NCBI GenBank assembly: GCA_022575985.1
Contig: JAKSXM010000269.1
Span: 3,224,001-3,288,000 of the forward strand
Direction of reading: 5' to 3'
Origin: Anagrus nilaparvatae
Lineage: Eukaryota; Arthropoda; Insecta; Hymenoptera; Mymaridae
DNA length: 64,000 nt
Position 1 is the stretch's first letter. Each line of letters opens with the position of its first letter. The notes beneath the pieces are model-generated. The model searched no databases. It was given only the letters and a program-made list of their open reading frames with translations, and was not told the origin of the DNA. A program made the position numbers and the translations under genes. Positions 12,321 through 23,734 of the stretch are shown piece after piece.

Positions 12321-14046
12321 CTGTACTTTTATTTATTTTACAATAACATTTAATTTAATGAATTTTATAACATTTTTAAATAATATTTGTATGATTAATA
12401 GTATAAATTATTTGTTTTTATTTGACAAAATATGTAAATAAATATTTCTTATCCTTTTCTTAAAAAGGACATGTTCAACGCAACAGTAACTATGTACATT
12501 GTTATAGCCAAAGAGTCATTCTGATTGGTTCTCACAATAATGTACACAATACATACACAAATTCTAATTTTAAATACAATAACATAAACATTCAGTCAAC
12601 CTAAAAAGTTAGGTTATATAATTTATAATGAATAATGCTAGATATATACATGATTTATTATTATTAATAATTAAAAATAAATTATTTTATATCGGTAAAA
12701 AATTAATTAGAAGTCCATGTATAACGTATCTTAAAATTTAAATTTTTGTTTATAAACATTATTATTTTTTATAATGTTTACAAATCCATTATATAAAAAT
12801 CGATGGAGATCTGAAGTTGCTTCTATTCAACTTTTTATTCGCCTTCTGATTGACCGAATTAAAATCGATTATTCGATTATATTTAAATTTATTATATTAT
12901 TTATCAATATTGTATAAAATAAAAATATACTGATAAGAAAATATGCGTTTATTATAATTTAAATTAGTTCTAAACATTCAAAGATTTATTAATAAACTAA
13001 TGATTGTTAAAAAATGTTTAGGTATGCAAAATTTAAATAAATAAAGTTAATGGTTATTTTATTTAGTTTGTTTATAAATTAAAATACACAGGAAATGTAC
13101 CTGCAACAAAAAGAGGTTAAAAGCAAAACTTGTAATATTTATAAAATTAATTAGGCTTAGGTATATAGGTAAAGAAAAAAAAATAAAATTAATATTTAAA
13201 CATTATATGTAGGCTTTTTTTAAAGAACCAAATAATTAATAGTTTTGTAATAAAAAGAAATAATATCATCAAAAATTTCAAAATCTTGAAATAATTAATG
13301 TGGTTGTTTTAATATTATTAAATATTATTAAGGGAGGAAATTAAATTAGTAAATTCGTTACGGAAGGTTTTGAAGCCCTATTAATAATACATAGAGCCAT
13401 ATGGGTCAAAATGGCCTATGCCGGCCTATGCCACTGTAAACAAGTTAATTGGTTTTTACGAGGGTTTTTGACTCTGAAATTAATTAAACTCAAACTCAAA
13501 CGCATCAAATTGGTTTAAAAGTGCTTTTAACATGGATCATGTTTATTAGGGTGTTTCTTATTTCCCAAGTTGACCGTAGAGAAAAATACTAGCGCGAATA
13601 TGATACTTCAGTTAATAATACTATGTATTTTCAACAAAAAAAAATTTTATATGTTAATATAGTGTGCCGTTTTGCAAATTAGAATCGATCAAAATCAGAA
13701 AAAAGGTTTGAAAATTAAAAATGTTTTAGAAAGCTTATAGAAACCTTGCTAAAAACTTTTTTCTATTAAAATGTTCTAAAAGCTTTTTAGTACCAAAATA
13801 TCAACAAAAAAAAACGGTAAATTATAACATGTTTGAGGATATTTGAACTTAATTTAAAATTTACAGTCATCTACAAAGCAAATATCCACGACAATTGCAA
13901 TTTGACAATTTTATTCTATTCTATTTTATATTTTGTTATTAAGAAGCCTTCAAAACACTTAAGCAGTAAAAAGATTGTAGCAATATTTCTAAAAGTTTTC
14001 TAAAACATTTTTAAAATAAATCAATTTTTATACAAGTACATTTAAA
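12321..14046. other. AT-rich spacer
   Basis: No gene or clear repeat structure seen. A short duplicated motif GGCCTATGCC occurs near 13410-13430. Confidence 0.5.
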
Positions 14047-14480
14047 GTTTATTTAAAGTTAATACTAAAATCATTCTGAAAAGCCCTAAAAAGGGCATTT
14101 TTTGCCCTTTATGGGCAGATGACACAATTCTAGGACTTGGGGACCCAATTTTCATAATAAGCGACCCAGAAAACGTATTTAATGGTACTTTGAATGTTTA
14201 TTTAAAGTTAATACTAAAATCATTCTGAAAAGCCCTAAAAAGGGAATTTTTTGCCCTTTATGAGCAGATGACACAATTCTAGGACTTGGGGACCTAAATT
14301 TTCATAATCAGCGACCCCAAAAACATATGTAACGTTACTTTTAATGTTTACTTAAAATTTATACGAAAATCATCCTGAAAAAGTCCTAAAAAGGGCAGTT
14401 TTCTTCCCATTAAGGGAAGACGCTTCAAATTTGGGGATTTTTTATGCCTGGATTCGGAATCGGAGACCCAAAAAACGTAA
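14047..14480. repeat. Three tandem units of about 150 bp
   Basis: Units begin GTTTATTTAAAGTTAATACT at 14047 and 14195, with a third, more diverged unit at 14346. Each contains an AAAAAGGGCA/TGCCCTTTATGGGCA block and a GGACTTGGGGACC block. A sequence like the latter appears in opposite orientation near 45950, so this belongs to a dispersed family. Confidence 0.7.
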
Positions 14481-14770
14481 GGATAAAGTAGTCTTTATTT
14501 ATGACACTCAAATTCATATATAATCCACTTCCTTGAATGGCCTAATACCTTTTTAAATAGCTATTATTTAAAATAAAAGAGTCGTTAATAATATTTTTAA
14601 AATTTGGATCTATTAAAAAATTAATATAAATTAATAATTCAATAAGTTTTTTTCATCAAAACTAATTATTCAGTTTGAATTCTTAATTCAAAGATTATCG
14701 TTTCTTATAAGGTATTGGGTCGAAATTTTGAGTGTGTTTTTTTGAAGTGTGAGTCAGCTACTGTTTTCAG

Positions 14771-14896
14771 TGCACTGACAATAATTGCAAGTATTGTGAT
14801 GAAGTCGCCAGTTTAAGATGTGCATGGTGTACAGAATATATATGTTTAAATCACTATTTTGATCCAAAAAACAAAGACGTTCCACATTATTGTAAA
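14771..14896 (+). pseudogene. Cysteine-rich terminal exon remnant
   Basis: After an acceptor (CTGTTTTCAG) an open frame of about 41 codons shows Cys-x4-Cys-x2-Cys, then Cys-x2-Cys-x4-Cys-x2-His, resembling the Zn-binding tails of several transposases. The frame ends at TAA (14894-14896). A one-base shift near 14881 would instead read on through a His-Tyr-Cys motif to a TAG at 14910-14912, which fits the spacing better and suggests a one-base insertion. No other exon of this gene was recognised. I regard it as a transposon-derived fragment; the family is unknown. Confidence 0.4.
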
Positions 14897-15299
14897 AACT
14901 ATAAACTATAGTTGAAAGTGGTGATTCGCAATGAAATTGTGAAATTTAAACCCTCAATAGTTATTAACTGCGTAAATTTTAATTTTGCTATTTTTTTAAT
15001 AACATATTTTTTTAATTTTTATACTATTTAAATTTTGTTAAAACTTTATTAACTATTAATAATATACAATATTATTTTTAAAAATATGTCTGGTTTTAAA
15101 AGAACTAAATATATAAATATTCTTTTAGTTTATAAATATAAACTAATTTTAGTAAATACTTATAAATAGCATTTTATTAAAATAATTCTAACATATAATA
15201 TGTCTATTGGAAGGTTATTGACAAGAGCTTTGATAAATATTTATGCTAAAAAATTGGATACTTTTAAAAATATATAAAATAATTAAATTCTAAGGGAAA

Positions 15300-15900
15300 A
15301 TTTTAGGGCAGTTTTCTCCCCTCATTTTAAATTAGTATTTACATCCAAATGCTGCTGTATTTTTAAAAAAATTATTTAATTTTGTCATTGCTTTTCATAA
15401 ATTTACAATTTTTAAATAATTTAAGATTGTAATTTTTAATTTTTTAAGGGTTGTTTTCACCCCTTTTTCTCAAAAAACATATTCTCTCAATATTGATGTA
15501 TTCATTGTTTGAATACTAGAAAAATAAAAAATAAGTAGAAAAATGGCAAAAATACTCCTAAATTTCAGTAGGGGTTGAAATCCTCAAAATTTAAGGGTAT
15601 TTTTCACCCCTTGTTTTAAATTAATACTTATATCCAAATGCTGTTGGACTTGTATAACAATTGATTGATTTTGTCATTACCATTCATAAATTTACGATTT
15701 TGAGATAATTTAAGATTCTAATTTTTAATTTTTTAAGGGTTGTTTTCAACCACTTTTCTCGAAAAACATATTTTTCTCAATATTGATGCATTTGTTGTTT
15801 AAATGCAAGAAAAATAAAAAAAAAGCAGAAAAATTGCAAAAATACTCTAAATTTGAGTAGGGGTTGAAACTCCCAAAATATACCCCAACATTTAAAATAT
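15300..15900. repeat. Two diverged tandem copies of about 290 bp
   Basis: Copies near 15310-15600 and 15600-15900 share TTTTAAATTA, ATCCAAATGCTG, a TTAAGGGTTGTTTTCA block and TCTCAATATTGATG. Non-coding. Confidence 0.6.
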
Positions 15901-16519
15901 TTTTAAATATCCTGAAACACCCCAACTAAATTCCATAATTCTCTAATGAATTCGGCCGGTTTGGTAATTCTACTGTTAATATGGAATTCTTGGCAATAAA
16001 AATAATCCCAAAAATTTGCATATCGCCAAAAAAATAGTTAGGGCTTGCAACCCTTGAGGACCAAAATATTCCTGAAATAACGTTTTTCTAATAACAAATA
16101 AAACCGCGTTGGTTTTATGCTAAAATCATGAATACTTTTCAAGATATAAAAAAAAATTGAAATTGAATTTTGAGGGTAAATTTCAAGGGTAATTTTCACC
16201 CCTTAAAACTAAGCGGTGGCAGAAATAAAAAAATATGTGTCGAATATTTTTCGATGTTCTACTTGTACACGAAGTTTCAAAGAAATCGGCGGGTCACAAC
16301 TGGGTAGTGTTACTTGTTATTGAAATTTTACTAAAGGGAAGGTGAACATTTGGGATTTTCATAAAACCAATTTAAATGGGTTTAGTACGCAGAATTATCA
16401 TTTCATACACATTTTTAAGCTTTTAGATTGAAAGCTTTCAAAATATCAGCTATTTTTCAATTTTAAAATTTTTTCAAAGTTGCTAGGAAAATGTGAGCTA
16501 ATTTTGCGGTTTTTCTTAG
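15901..16519. other. AT-rich spacer
   Basis: Non-coding. It contains further TTTTCACCCCTT-type fragments related to the repeat on its left. Confidence 0.4.
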
Positions 16520-17016
16520 TTTCATTTCTGTTGGCAATATTTTTTAAAAATTAGTTCCAGAATACAGAATAGCACATGAAAGTATATATTTTCAAACTTT
16601 TTTGGCAGTATTCAAAGTCAATGAAGCTCAGAAAAAAGTATTTTTGATTACAAGCTGCAAAAAAGAACTACTTTCTTACTTTCAGGCAATCTTTTTTTCG
16701 CTTTTAGAAAAACTATGTGTAGAACACGGGAAAAAATGTAGGAAATTTTATTTTCAATGCTATTTAACTCGTTCGCTGCGCTCATTCATGCATACAACTA
16801 CATTGAAAGCCAAATCCTATTTTTTTCCCTTGTTGAACAAATAGATATTTTAGCAAAGGAAGTAATACGAGAAAAACCTTAGTTTCATTTCTGTTGGCAA
16901 TATTTGTCAAATAATAGCTCAAAAACTATTCTCAGAATATAAAACATGTGCTGTTCTGTATTATGGAAATGATTTTTGAGCTATTTTTTAAAAAATATTG
17001 CCAAAATAAAATGAAA
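16520..17016. repeat. Imperfect inverted repeat
   Basis: TTTCATTTCTGTTGGCAATA at 16520 and CAGAATAGCACATG near 16565 pair with a right arm at about 16946-17016. An additional direct copy of the left motif sits at 16882. The 80-codon ORF inside (16602-16844) has no recognisable domain and overlaps the repeat, so it is not called. Confidence 0.5.
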
Positions 17017-17627
17017 AGAACGTTTGCTCCTATAACTTTTTTTACTCAAAAATTACGTGTAAAAATGTTTTGGTGATTTTTAATATAATTTTAAATTCGA
17101 TTATTAATTAAAATAATAAATTTTATAACGAATTTTAAGAAAATCCAATATTTGTTATCGCTCGATAACAAATAAAGAGAGTAATAAAGAGAGTAATAAA
17201 TTTCATAATATTAAAAAACGACCTTTCCGAGAATAATGATGTTTATTGATTGAATTTTAATGAATTCCGAGCTTTTGATCCGCATAGGATCTTTATCAAG
17301 GCTAGAAATATAATAACATAATGTAATACATTTTTTTTTAAATTAAAATAAGTTAAAAGACTTACATATAGATGTTTTAAAAATATATCAACAAATTACA
17401 AAAATATCAGTTAGAAAATTTTAGTACAGCAAACAAAAAGTTATGTTAAACGTAACCTAAAACAAATTATAAATAAATTACTTATAAAAATATAAAAATC
17501 TTAGCGAACTTTGGTTACCTTAATATTACTGGAAAATCTGGATAATAGAGTACAGTGCATACTTAACAATAAAAATACAAAATTACTATTAATAAATAAA
17601 TAACAATCTATATATATATATATATAT
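17017..17627. other. AT-rich spacer with an old foldback fragment
   Basis: Positions about 17225-17310 resemble an arm of the 8915-9538 foldback (CCGAGCTTTTGATCC, CTTTATCAAGG). The segment ends in a (TA)n run at about 17609-17627 that borders the next element. Confidence 0.45.
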
Positions 17628-17774
17628 GCCGATAGAAAATTTTTTTAGTTTGATAATCACGCCTAGACGACAGTAATGTTAGAGCAAGATAAAAGATATA
17701 GCAGCAAAAGCGTTAACAGGCATGTTAACGCAAATGCGATAAACTTTGGTTGAACGCATTGAGCTCGCTATTAA

Positions 17775-17985
17775 TATTTTTTAGATAATTAATAACGTTT
17801 TATTTAGCCTTGTCTATTTCACAATGCTCTTATCATTTTAGATAAGAAATAGTGTTTTTTGGCCTTGGCTATTTCACAAACGATTTAACAATTTAGATAA
17901 GTTATAATGTTTGTCGGCCTTGATTATTACTCAGCATTATTAACGTTTTAGATAAGTAATAATTTTTGGCCTTGATTATTATAAC
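17775..17985. repeat. Tandem repeat, about 55 bp x 4
   Basis: TTAGATAA recurs at 17781, 17838, 17892 and 17948, each followed by a GGCCTTG(A/G)(T/C)TATT block. Non-coding. Confidence 0.65.
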
Positions 17986-18692
17986 AAAAGTCTATTATTT
18001 ACTAAAAAAAAGATTAAAAGAGACGCCTCAAGATAACCAGGCAAATAACACCCCTATCTCAAAAAAAGGCTAGACCAACGCGTTGTTGAAGTCAATGATA
18101 TAAATAAGGGCCAAAATTGTAAAAACAGGGTAATTGAATCTAGAATCAGGAATCGTTAATAAGTAATCGTCAATCGTCAATAAGTATTCGTTAATCGTGA
18201 ATCAGTAATCAAGAATCAGTTTTTCAAGTTCAAACTTTTAAGAATTCAGAATTTAATAAAGAATTTAATACTTTGTTAAACAATTTAGCAACGACATAAT
18301 AAACGCTATATTTTTTTATTAAAGTTATAAAGTTATTTAATAATATCACGGTTAGTATTATGAACTTGCAATATACTTATATTATAGTTTTTGTAATAAT
18401 TGTAATTAGTTTATTAAGCTTTTATATTTGTGTTTACCAATAAATAATACTCGTCTTTCGAGTTTATTGGTATTTAAATTAGCTGTGTTCTTATTTCTAC
18501 CTCTGATCTATCCAAATCTATAAATCTTATCTCAACTATCCAATAACAATATATTTGCTGATTCAATAATTAAAAGCACGCCTTCCCGGGTACGAGTAAC
18601 TTTATTAGTTACGAGTACAAAAGTAGGCACATACAGTTAAAAAGTTACGAATATAAAATATAAATACATATAATTATATATATATATATATA

Positions 18693-18808
18693 CTAGGGGG
18701 CTCCGCCCCCTGCGCGCTTCGCGCGCCAACCCCCGTTGAAAGATTGAAAAAGTGGATTAGTCATGAGAACAAAAAATGTAAAATTTTAAATACAATTTTA
18801 ATAATTAC
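18693..18808 (-). repeat. 116-bp repeat with two GC hairpins, copy 1
   Basis: Begins at CTAG directly after a (TA)n run. It contains hairpins GGGGGCTCCGCCCCC and GCGCGCTTCGCGCGC. Read on the minus strand the hairpins precede CTAG followed by T, the arrangement of a Helitron 3' terminus. The remaining part is AT-rich. Nearly identical to 19059-19174. Confidence 0.55.
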
Positions 18809-18840
18809 TTTGGTCAGATTAATTACTCAGATTAATTACT

Positions 18841-19030
18841 TGTGTCAGATTGGCCCAAAAGTGCCAGAATGGCCCAAAAGTGTCAGAGTGGCCCAAAAGT
18901 GTCAGACTGGCCAAAAGTGTCAGAGTGGCCCAAAAGTGTCAGACTGGCCCAAAAGTACCATATTGCGTGGCCCAAAAGTGTCAAACTGGCCCAAAAGTGT
19001 CAGATGGCCCAAAGGTGTCATTCGACAGCG
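18841..19030. repeat. Minisatellite, about 18-19-bp unit
   Basis: Tandem variants of TGTCAGANTGGCCCAAAAG. Units fit all reading frames, so the overlapping ORFs here are repeat translations, not genes. Confidence 0.85.
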
Positions 19031-19058
19031 GCGTTGTTATTGTACTTATATATATATA

Positions 19059-19174
19059 CTAGGGGGCTCCGTCCCCTGCGCGCTTCGCGCGCCAACCCCC
19101 GTTGAGTGATTGAAATAGTGGGTTAGTCATGAGAACAAAAAATGTAAAATTTTAAATACAATTTTAATAATTAC
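19059..19174 (-). repeat. 116-bp repeat with two GC hairpins, copy 2
   Basis: A near-identical copy of 18693-18808, offset 366 bp and with one change in the first hairpin. It again starts with CTAG after a (TA)n run. It suggests insertion of two related elements or tandem duplication. Confidence 0.55.
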
Positions 19175-19317
19175 ATTCAATTAAAAATATTGATTATATT
19201 GTTTTTCTTTTATTTTAAAATTCCTTAATAGGTTTATAATTAATTGATTTATCGGCTTAAAAATAAAAATAAATAAAATCACTTAGACCCACAAGGGCTG
19301 GTTTTGCCCAGTAGTAT

Positions 19318-19685
19318 CTTATTGGCCCGAAAGTATCAAATTAGCCCAAAATTGTATATATCTAAGAAAATGGAAAATTTTATTATACTCCATAAAGTTC
19401 ACTTACACACACAATGTCCGGTTTTGCCCAATAGTACCATATTGGCCCAAAAGTATCAGAGTGGTCCAAAAGTGTCAGAGTGGCCCAAAAGTGTCAGAAT
19501 GGCCCAATCGTACCATTTTGCGTGGCCCAAAAGTGTCATATTGGCCCAAAAGTACCATATTGCGTGGTCCAAAAGTGTCAGACTGGCCCAAAAGTACCAT
19601 ATTGCGTGGCCCAAAAGTGTAAGATTGGCCCAAAAGTACCATATTGCGTGGCCCAAAAGTGTCAGATGGCCCAAAGGTGCCATGC
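19318..19685. repeat. Minisatellite, second block
   Basis: Same unit family as 18841-19030, here alternating with a longer unit containing TACCATATTGCGTGGCCC. It ends in a short GGCGGCAGCGGCGACAGCGG stretch. Non-coding. Confidence 0.85.
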
Positions 19686-20239
19686 GACAGCGGCGGCAGC
19701 GGCGACAGCGGTTATAACTTTATAATATATAGAGATTAACAGTACGCGTAAGTATTAAAAGTATACAATTAATAACGTCCGTAGTCAAATCATTAAAAAA
19801 GGAAAGTAAAAACCATAATTATTTTATATTAAATTAATTAAACAAATTTATAAAATTTATAATTTAAAAATTCGTAACAGTAACTCGCTTCGCTCGCCCC
19901 GGCAACCCCAGTGACTTTATTTTTCCAAAAATATGTTGTTTTAGGTTACTCAATATTTTGTAAAATAACCTTTTTTTATCCGAAGTATTATCTAAAATTT
20001 ACTAAATCATAAAAATTACGGGCATATGAACCGAGACAGATAATTAGTACTCAACAATACAAAGCTTAGCTACCCTTCCATAGGATCCACAAATGTTCGT
20101 TGTTTTCCTCGAATACCCATTCTAGGGTTCTGTCTGATAATAGCTGTTTAAGCTTCTTTTAGTTACTATATTCAGTTACTACGTCAGTGGCTGATAAAAA
20201 TTAGAAATATATATAATATTAGTCCTAAACTTTTATACT

Positions 20240-20915
20240 TTTCGAAAAACTATTGTAACTTTTGAAAGATAGAACCGATTATCTTGAAAATTTAGGTGGA
20301 TACGTAAAAAATATACCTGAATCGAATGATATTCTTTTTGATAAAAAAATTTTTCCTCGGTTTTCAATTTTTTTGGTTTTTTTTAAAAATTGGATAAAAT
20401 TTTTTTCGTTATCAATAGAAATAAATCCTAGCCTATGTTTTGACCCGTAATTTTTGCCGTATTTTGCCGTAAACCCGATGTCTGTAGCTTTTATTGTGTT
20501 CTCGTTTATCACGTTCGGACATACAAACATACATAAGTAAAGATTTATATATATATATAGGATATAGGATAGGATAGGATAGGATAGAATAGGATATGAA
20601 TTTAAAATCCAAATTTTATGCTAAAAAATATATGTAACTCTGGAAACATCTAACCGATTTGCTTGAAAATTTAGGTGGACACGTAAAAAACAATTCTAAA
20701 TCATATAAAAACTTTTCTGATTACAAAAAAATTCCAAGTTTTTAAGTAAATTAAGATTTTTTTGAAAATTTACGAAAACATAAAAAATGATCACTTTTTT
20801 GAAAAAACGTTTTTTTGGCGACAAAAATTTTCTTTCGCATCAATCCAAATCCTGTATAGCCTATGACACTCCTGCAATTTTTCCTCGTTTTTTGCCGCAA
20901 ACCGCGTTTTTCTAG
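20240..20915. repeat. Diverged tandem duplication next to right TIR
   Basis: Two copies (about 20240-20500 and 20625-20915) share CTTGAAAATTTAGGTGGA, AATCCT-x-AGCCTATG and TTTTTGCCG blocks. Between them lies an AGGAT pentanucleotide run (about 20566-20598). The first copy overlaps chance ORFs on both strands. Confidence 0.6.
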
Positions 20916-20975
20916 CTACTGTCGTCTAGGCGTGATTATCAAACTAAAATAATTTTCTATCGGCATATATATATA

Positions 20976-21016
20976 CTAGCATAGGTGAGAGAGGGGGCTC
21001 CGCCCCCCTGATCTAT
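20976..21016 (-). mobile_element. Helitron-like 3' terminus
   Basis: On the minus strand a GGGGGCGGAGCCCCC hairpin is followed by 13 nt and then CTAG, with T next (the (TA)n tract). Hairpin, short spacer, CTRR and T at the target is the standard Helitron 3' end. The 5' end (TC) could not be located to the right, and no Rep/helicase is present, so this is a candidate terminus of a non-autonomous element. Confidence 0.45.
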
Positions 21017-21589
21017 TCCCGGTGTTGTTGTTATTGATTTTTTATTATTATCTTTTTGTTATTGTCCAAAATATATATCAATGCCAAAAAAAATTAACGC
21101 CTTGAAATAACCTAAAATTTTTTTCTTAATGTAGACCTTTTACCAGTTCAAATGTGACCAATAAGATAAAATTTGTAGTAAATTCAAAGGAATGGCGTAA
21201 TTTTAAAAATGGGCCATTTGGTCAAGCTATCAAGCTATTTTTGGACCTTTAAACAGGCATATTTCGGGCCCATGAGGTGCTAGAGGACTAAAACTTTGGC
21301 TGAGGGACTTTTTTATCACCCCAAACTATACCCTAAAATTTGAGTTGAATATATATAATATATAGTAAAAAATTTTAACTCATATGAATATATGCATTGC
21401 TTAAAGAACTGTAGTGCCAATAATTTGGCAGCGTTTTTCCTATATTTTTAGAGTGTAGTGAAAAAAAAAAAACGTATTTCCGCGACCCTGGCATCTTAAA
21501 GTTATTTTTGTTACATATGTAATTTTCATGAAATTCGGTTAAAATTTTTCGGTTTAACGACCGAAATTTACGGTGAAAATCGCGCAATT
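21017..21589. other. Spacer, possible body of non-autonomous Helitron
   Basis: No gene seen. If the terminus at 20976 is real, the element body extends rightward through this segment. Confidence 0.35.
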
Positions 21590-23710
21590 CAGTTACTTTA
21601 AAAATTTTTTTTTTCTGAAAGTGAATATTTTTTAAAAATATTAAGAATCGCTGAGCCAGATTTTCAAAATAATGATTTACAAAGCCTACATAACCTCAAA
21701 ACTGACGTTTTTGGTATCCAAAATGGCGCAATTCGGGTATTTTAATTAATTTTTTTTTCTAAAAGTGAATATTTTTTAAAAATGTTAAGAATCGCTGAGC
21801 CAGATTTTCAAAATAATGATTTACAAAGCCTACATAACCTCAAAACTGACGTTTTTGGTATCCAAAATGGCGCAATTCGGGTATTTTAATTAATTTTTTT
21901 TTCTGAAAGTAAATATTTTTTAAAAATATTAAGAATCGCTGAGCCCGATTTTCAAAATAATGATTTACGAAGCCTACATAACCTCAAAACTGACGTTTTT
22001 GGTATCCAAAATGGCGCAATTCGGGTATTTTAATTAATTTTTTTTTCTGAAAGTAAATATTTTTTAAAAATATTAAGAATCGCTGAGCCCGATTTTCAAA
22101 ATAATGATTTACGAAGCCTACATAACCTCAAAACTGACGTTTTTGGTATCCAAAATGAGGCGATTCGGGTACTTTAATAAATTTTTTTTCCTGAAAGTAA
22201 ATATTTTTTAAAAATATTAAGAATCGCTGAGCCAGATTTTCCAAATATTTATTTACGAAGCCTACATAACCTCAAAACTGACGTTTTTGGTATCCAAAAT
22301 GTCGCAATTCGGGTATTTTAATTAATTTTTTTTTCTGAAAGTGAATATTTTTTAAAAATATTAAGAATCGCTGAGCCCGATTTTCAAAATAATGATTTAC
22401 GAAGCCTACATAACCTCAAAACTGACGTTTTTGGTATCCAAAATGAGGCGATTCGGGTACTTTAATAAATTTTTTTTCCTGAAAGTAAATATTTTTTAAA
22501 AATATTAAGAATCGCTGAGCCAGATTTTCCAAATATTGATTTACGAAGCCTACTTAACCTCAAAACTGACGTTTTTGGTATCCAAAATGGCGCATTTCGG
22601 GTACTTTAAAAAATTTTTTTTTCTGAAAGTGAATATTTTTTAAAAATATTAAGATTCGCTGAGACAGAATTTCAAAATAATGATTAACGAAGCCTACATA
22701 ATCTCAAAACTAACGTTTTTGGTATCCAAAATGGCGCAATTCGGGTACTTTAATAAATTTCTTTTTTTGAAAGTTTATATTTTTTCAAAATATTAAGATT
22801 CGTTTAGCCATAATTTCAAAATAATTATTTACCAAGCGCAAGTAACCTCAAAACTGACGTTTTTGGTATCCAAAATGGCGCGATTCGGGTACTTTAATAA
22901 ATTTTTTTTTCTTAAAGTTTATATTTTTTAATAATATTAAGATTCGCTCAGAAAGAGTTTCAAAAAAATGATTTACGAAGACATAATCTCAAAACTGACA
23001 TTTTCGGTACACAAAATGGCGCAATTCGGGTACTTTAATAAATTTCTTTTTTTTAAAGTTTATATTTTTTCAAATATTAAGATTCACTCAGCCAGAATTT
23101 CAAAATAATGATTTACAAAGCGCAAGTAACCTCAAAACTGACGTTTTTGGTATCCAAAATGGCGCGATTCGGGTACTTTAATAAATTTTTTTTTCTGAAA
23201 GTTTATATTTTTTAATAATATTAAGATTCGCTCAGACAGAATTTCAAAATAATGATTTACGAAGGCATAATCTCAAAACTGACATTTTCGGTACACAAAA
23301 TGGCGCAATTCGGGTACTTTAATAAATTTCTTTTTTTTTTAGTTTATATTTTTTCAAATATTAAGATTCGCTCAGCCAGAATTTAAAAATAATGATTTAC
23401 GAAGCCTACATAATCTCAAAACTAACGTTTTTGGTATCAAAAATGTCGCAATTCGGGTAAATTTGAATTTTTTTTTTCTGAAAGTAAATATTTTTTAAAA
23501 ATATTAAGATTCGCTGAGACAGAATTTCAAAATAATGATTTACGAAGCCTACATAATCTCAAAATTAACGCTTTTGGTATCCAAAATGGCGCAATTCGGG
23601 TAAATTTAAATAATTTTTTTTTCTGAAAGTGAATATTTTTAAAAAATATTAAGATTCGCTCAGCCAGAATTTCAAAATAATGATTTACGAAGCCTAAATA
23701 ATCTCCAAAC
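21590..23710. repeat. 144-bp tandem array, about 15 units
   Basis: CTGAAAGT (with point variants) recurs at 21615, 21759, 21903, 22047, 22191, 22335 and 22479, exactly 144 bp apart. Later units become more diverged and shorter. Each unit has TTAAGAATCGCTGAGCC, ATTTACGAAGCCTACATAA and GTATCCAAAATGGCGCAATT. Non-coding. Confidence 0.9.
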
Positions 23711-23734
23711 TGACTTTTTTCGTATACGGCATTA

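Larger units (their letters stand above)
17628..20964. mobile_element. 3.3-kb element with 49-bp terminal inverted repeats
   Basis: The left end starts GCCGATAGAAAATTTTTTTA and the right end is its inverted copy. The TIR spans 17628-17676 and 20916-20964 with about one mismatch in 49 bp and includes CACGCCTAGACGACAGTA. Both ends abut (TA)n tracts, so the target was probably a TA microsatellite. The interior holds a 55-bp tandem repeat, two minisatellites, two 116-bp direct repeats with hairpins, and a duplicated 3' segment. No transposase is visible, so it is non-autonomous or a host for later insertions. The superfamily is unknown. Confidence 0.7.

Noticed and set aside
16602..16844. 80-codon ORF
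   Set aside because: No domain, lies in an inverted repeat, and includes a repeat-type TCGTTCGCTGCGCTC block.
18744..19725. ORFs of 70-137 codons rich in Trp-Pro-Lys and Ala-Gln-Lys repeats
   Set aside because: Minisatellite translations present in several frames and on both strands; no initiation context or domain.
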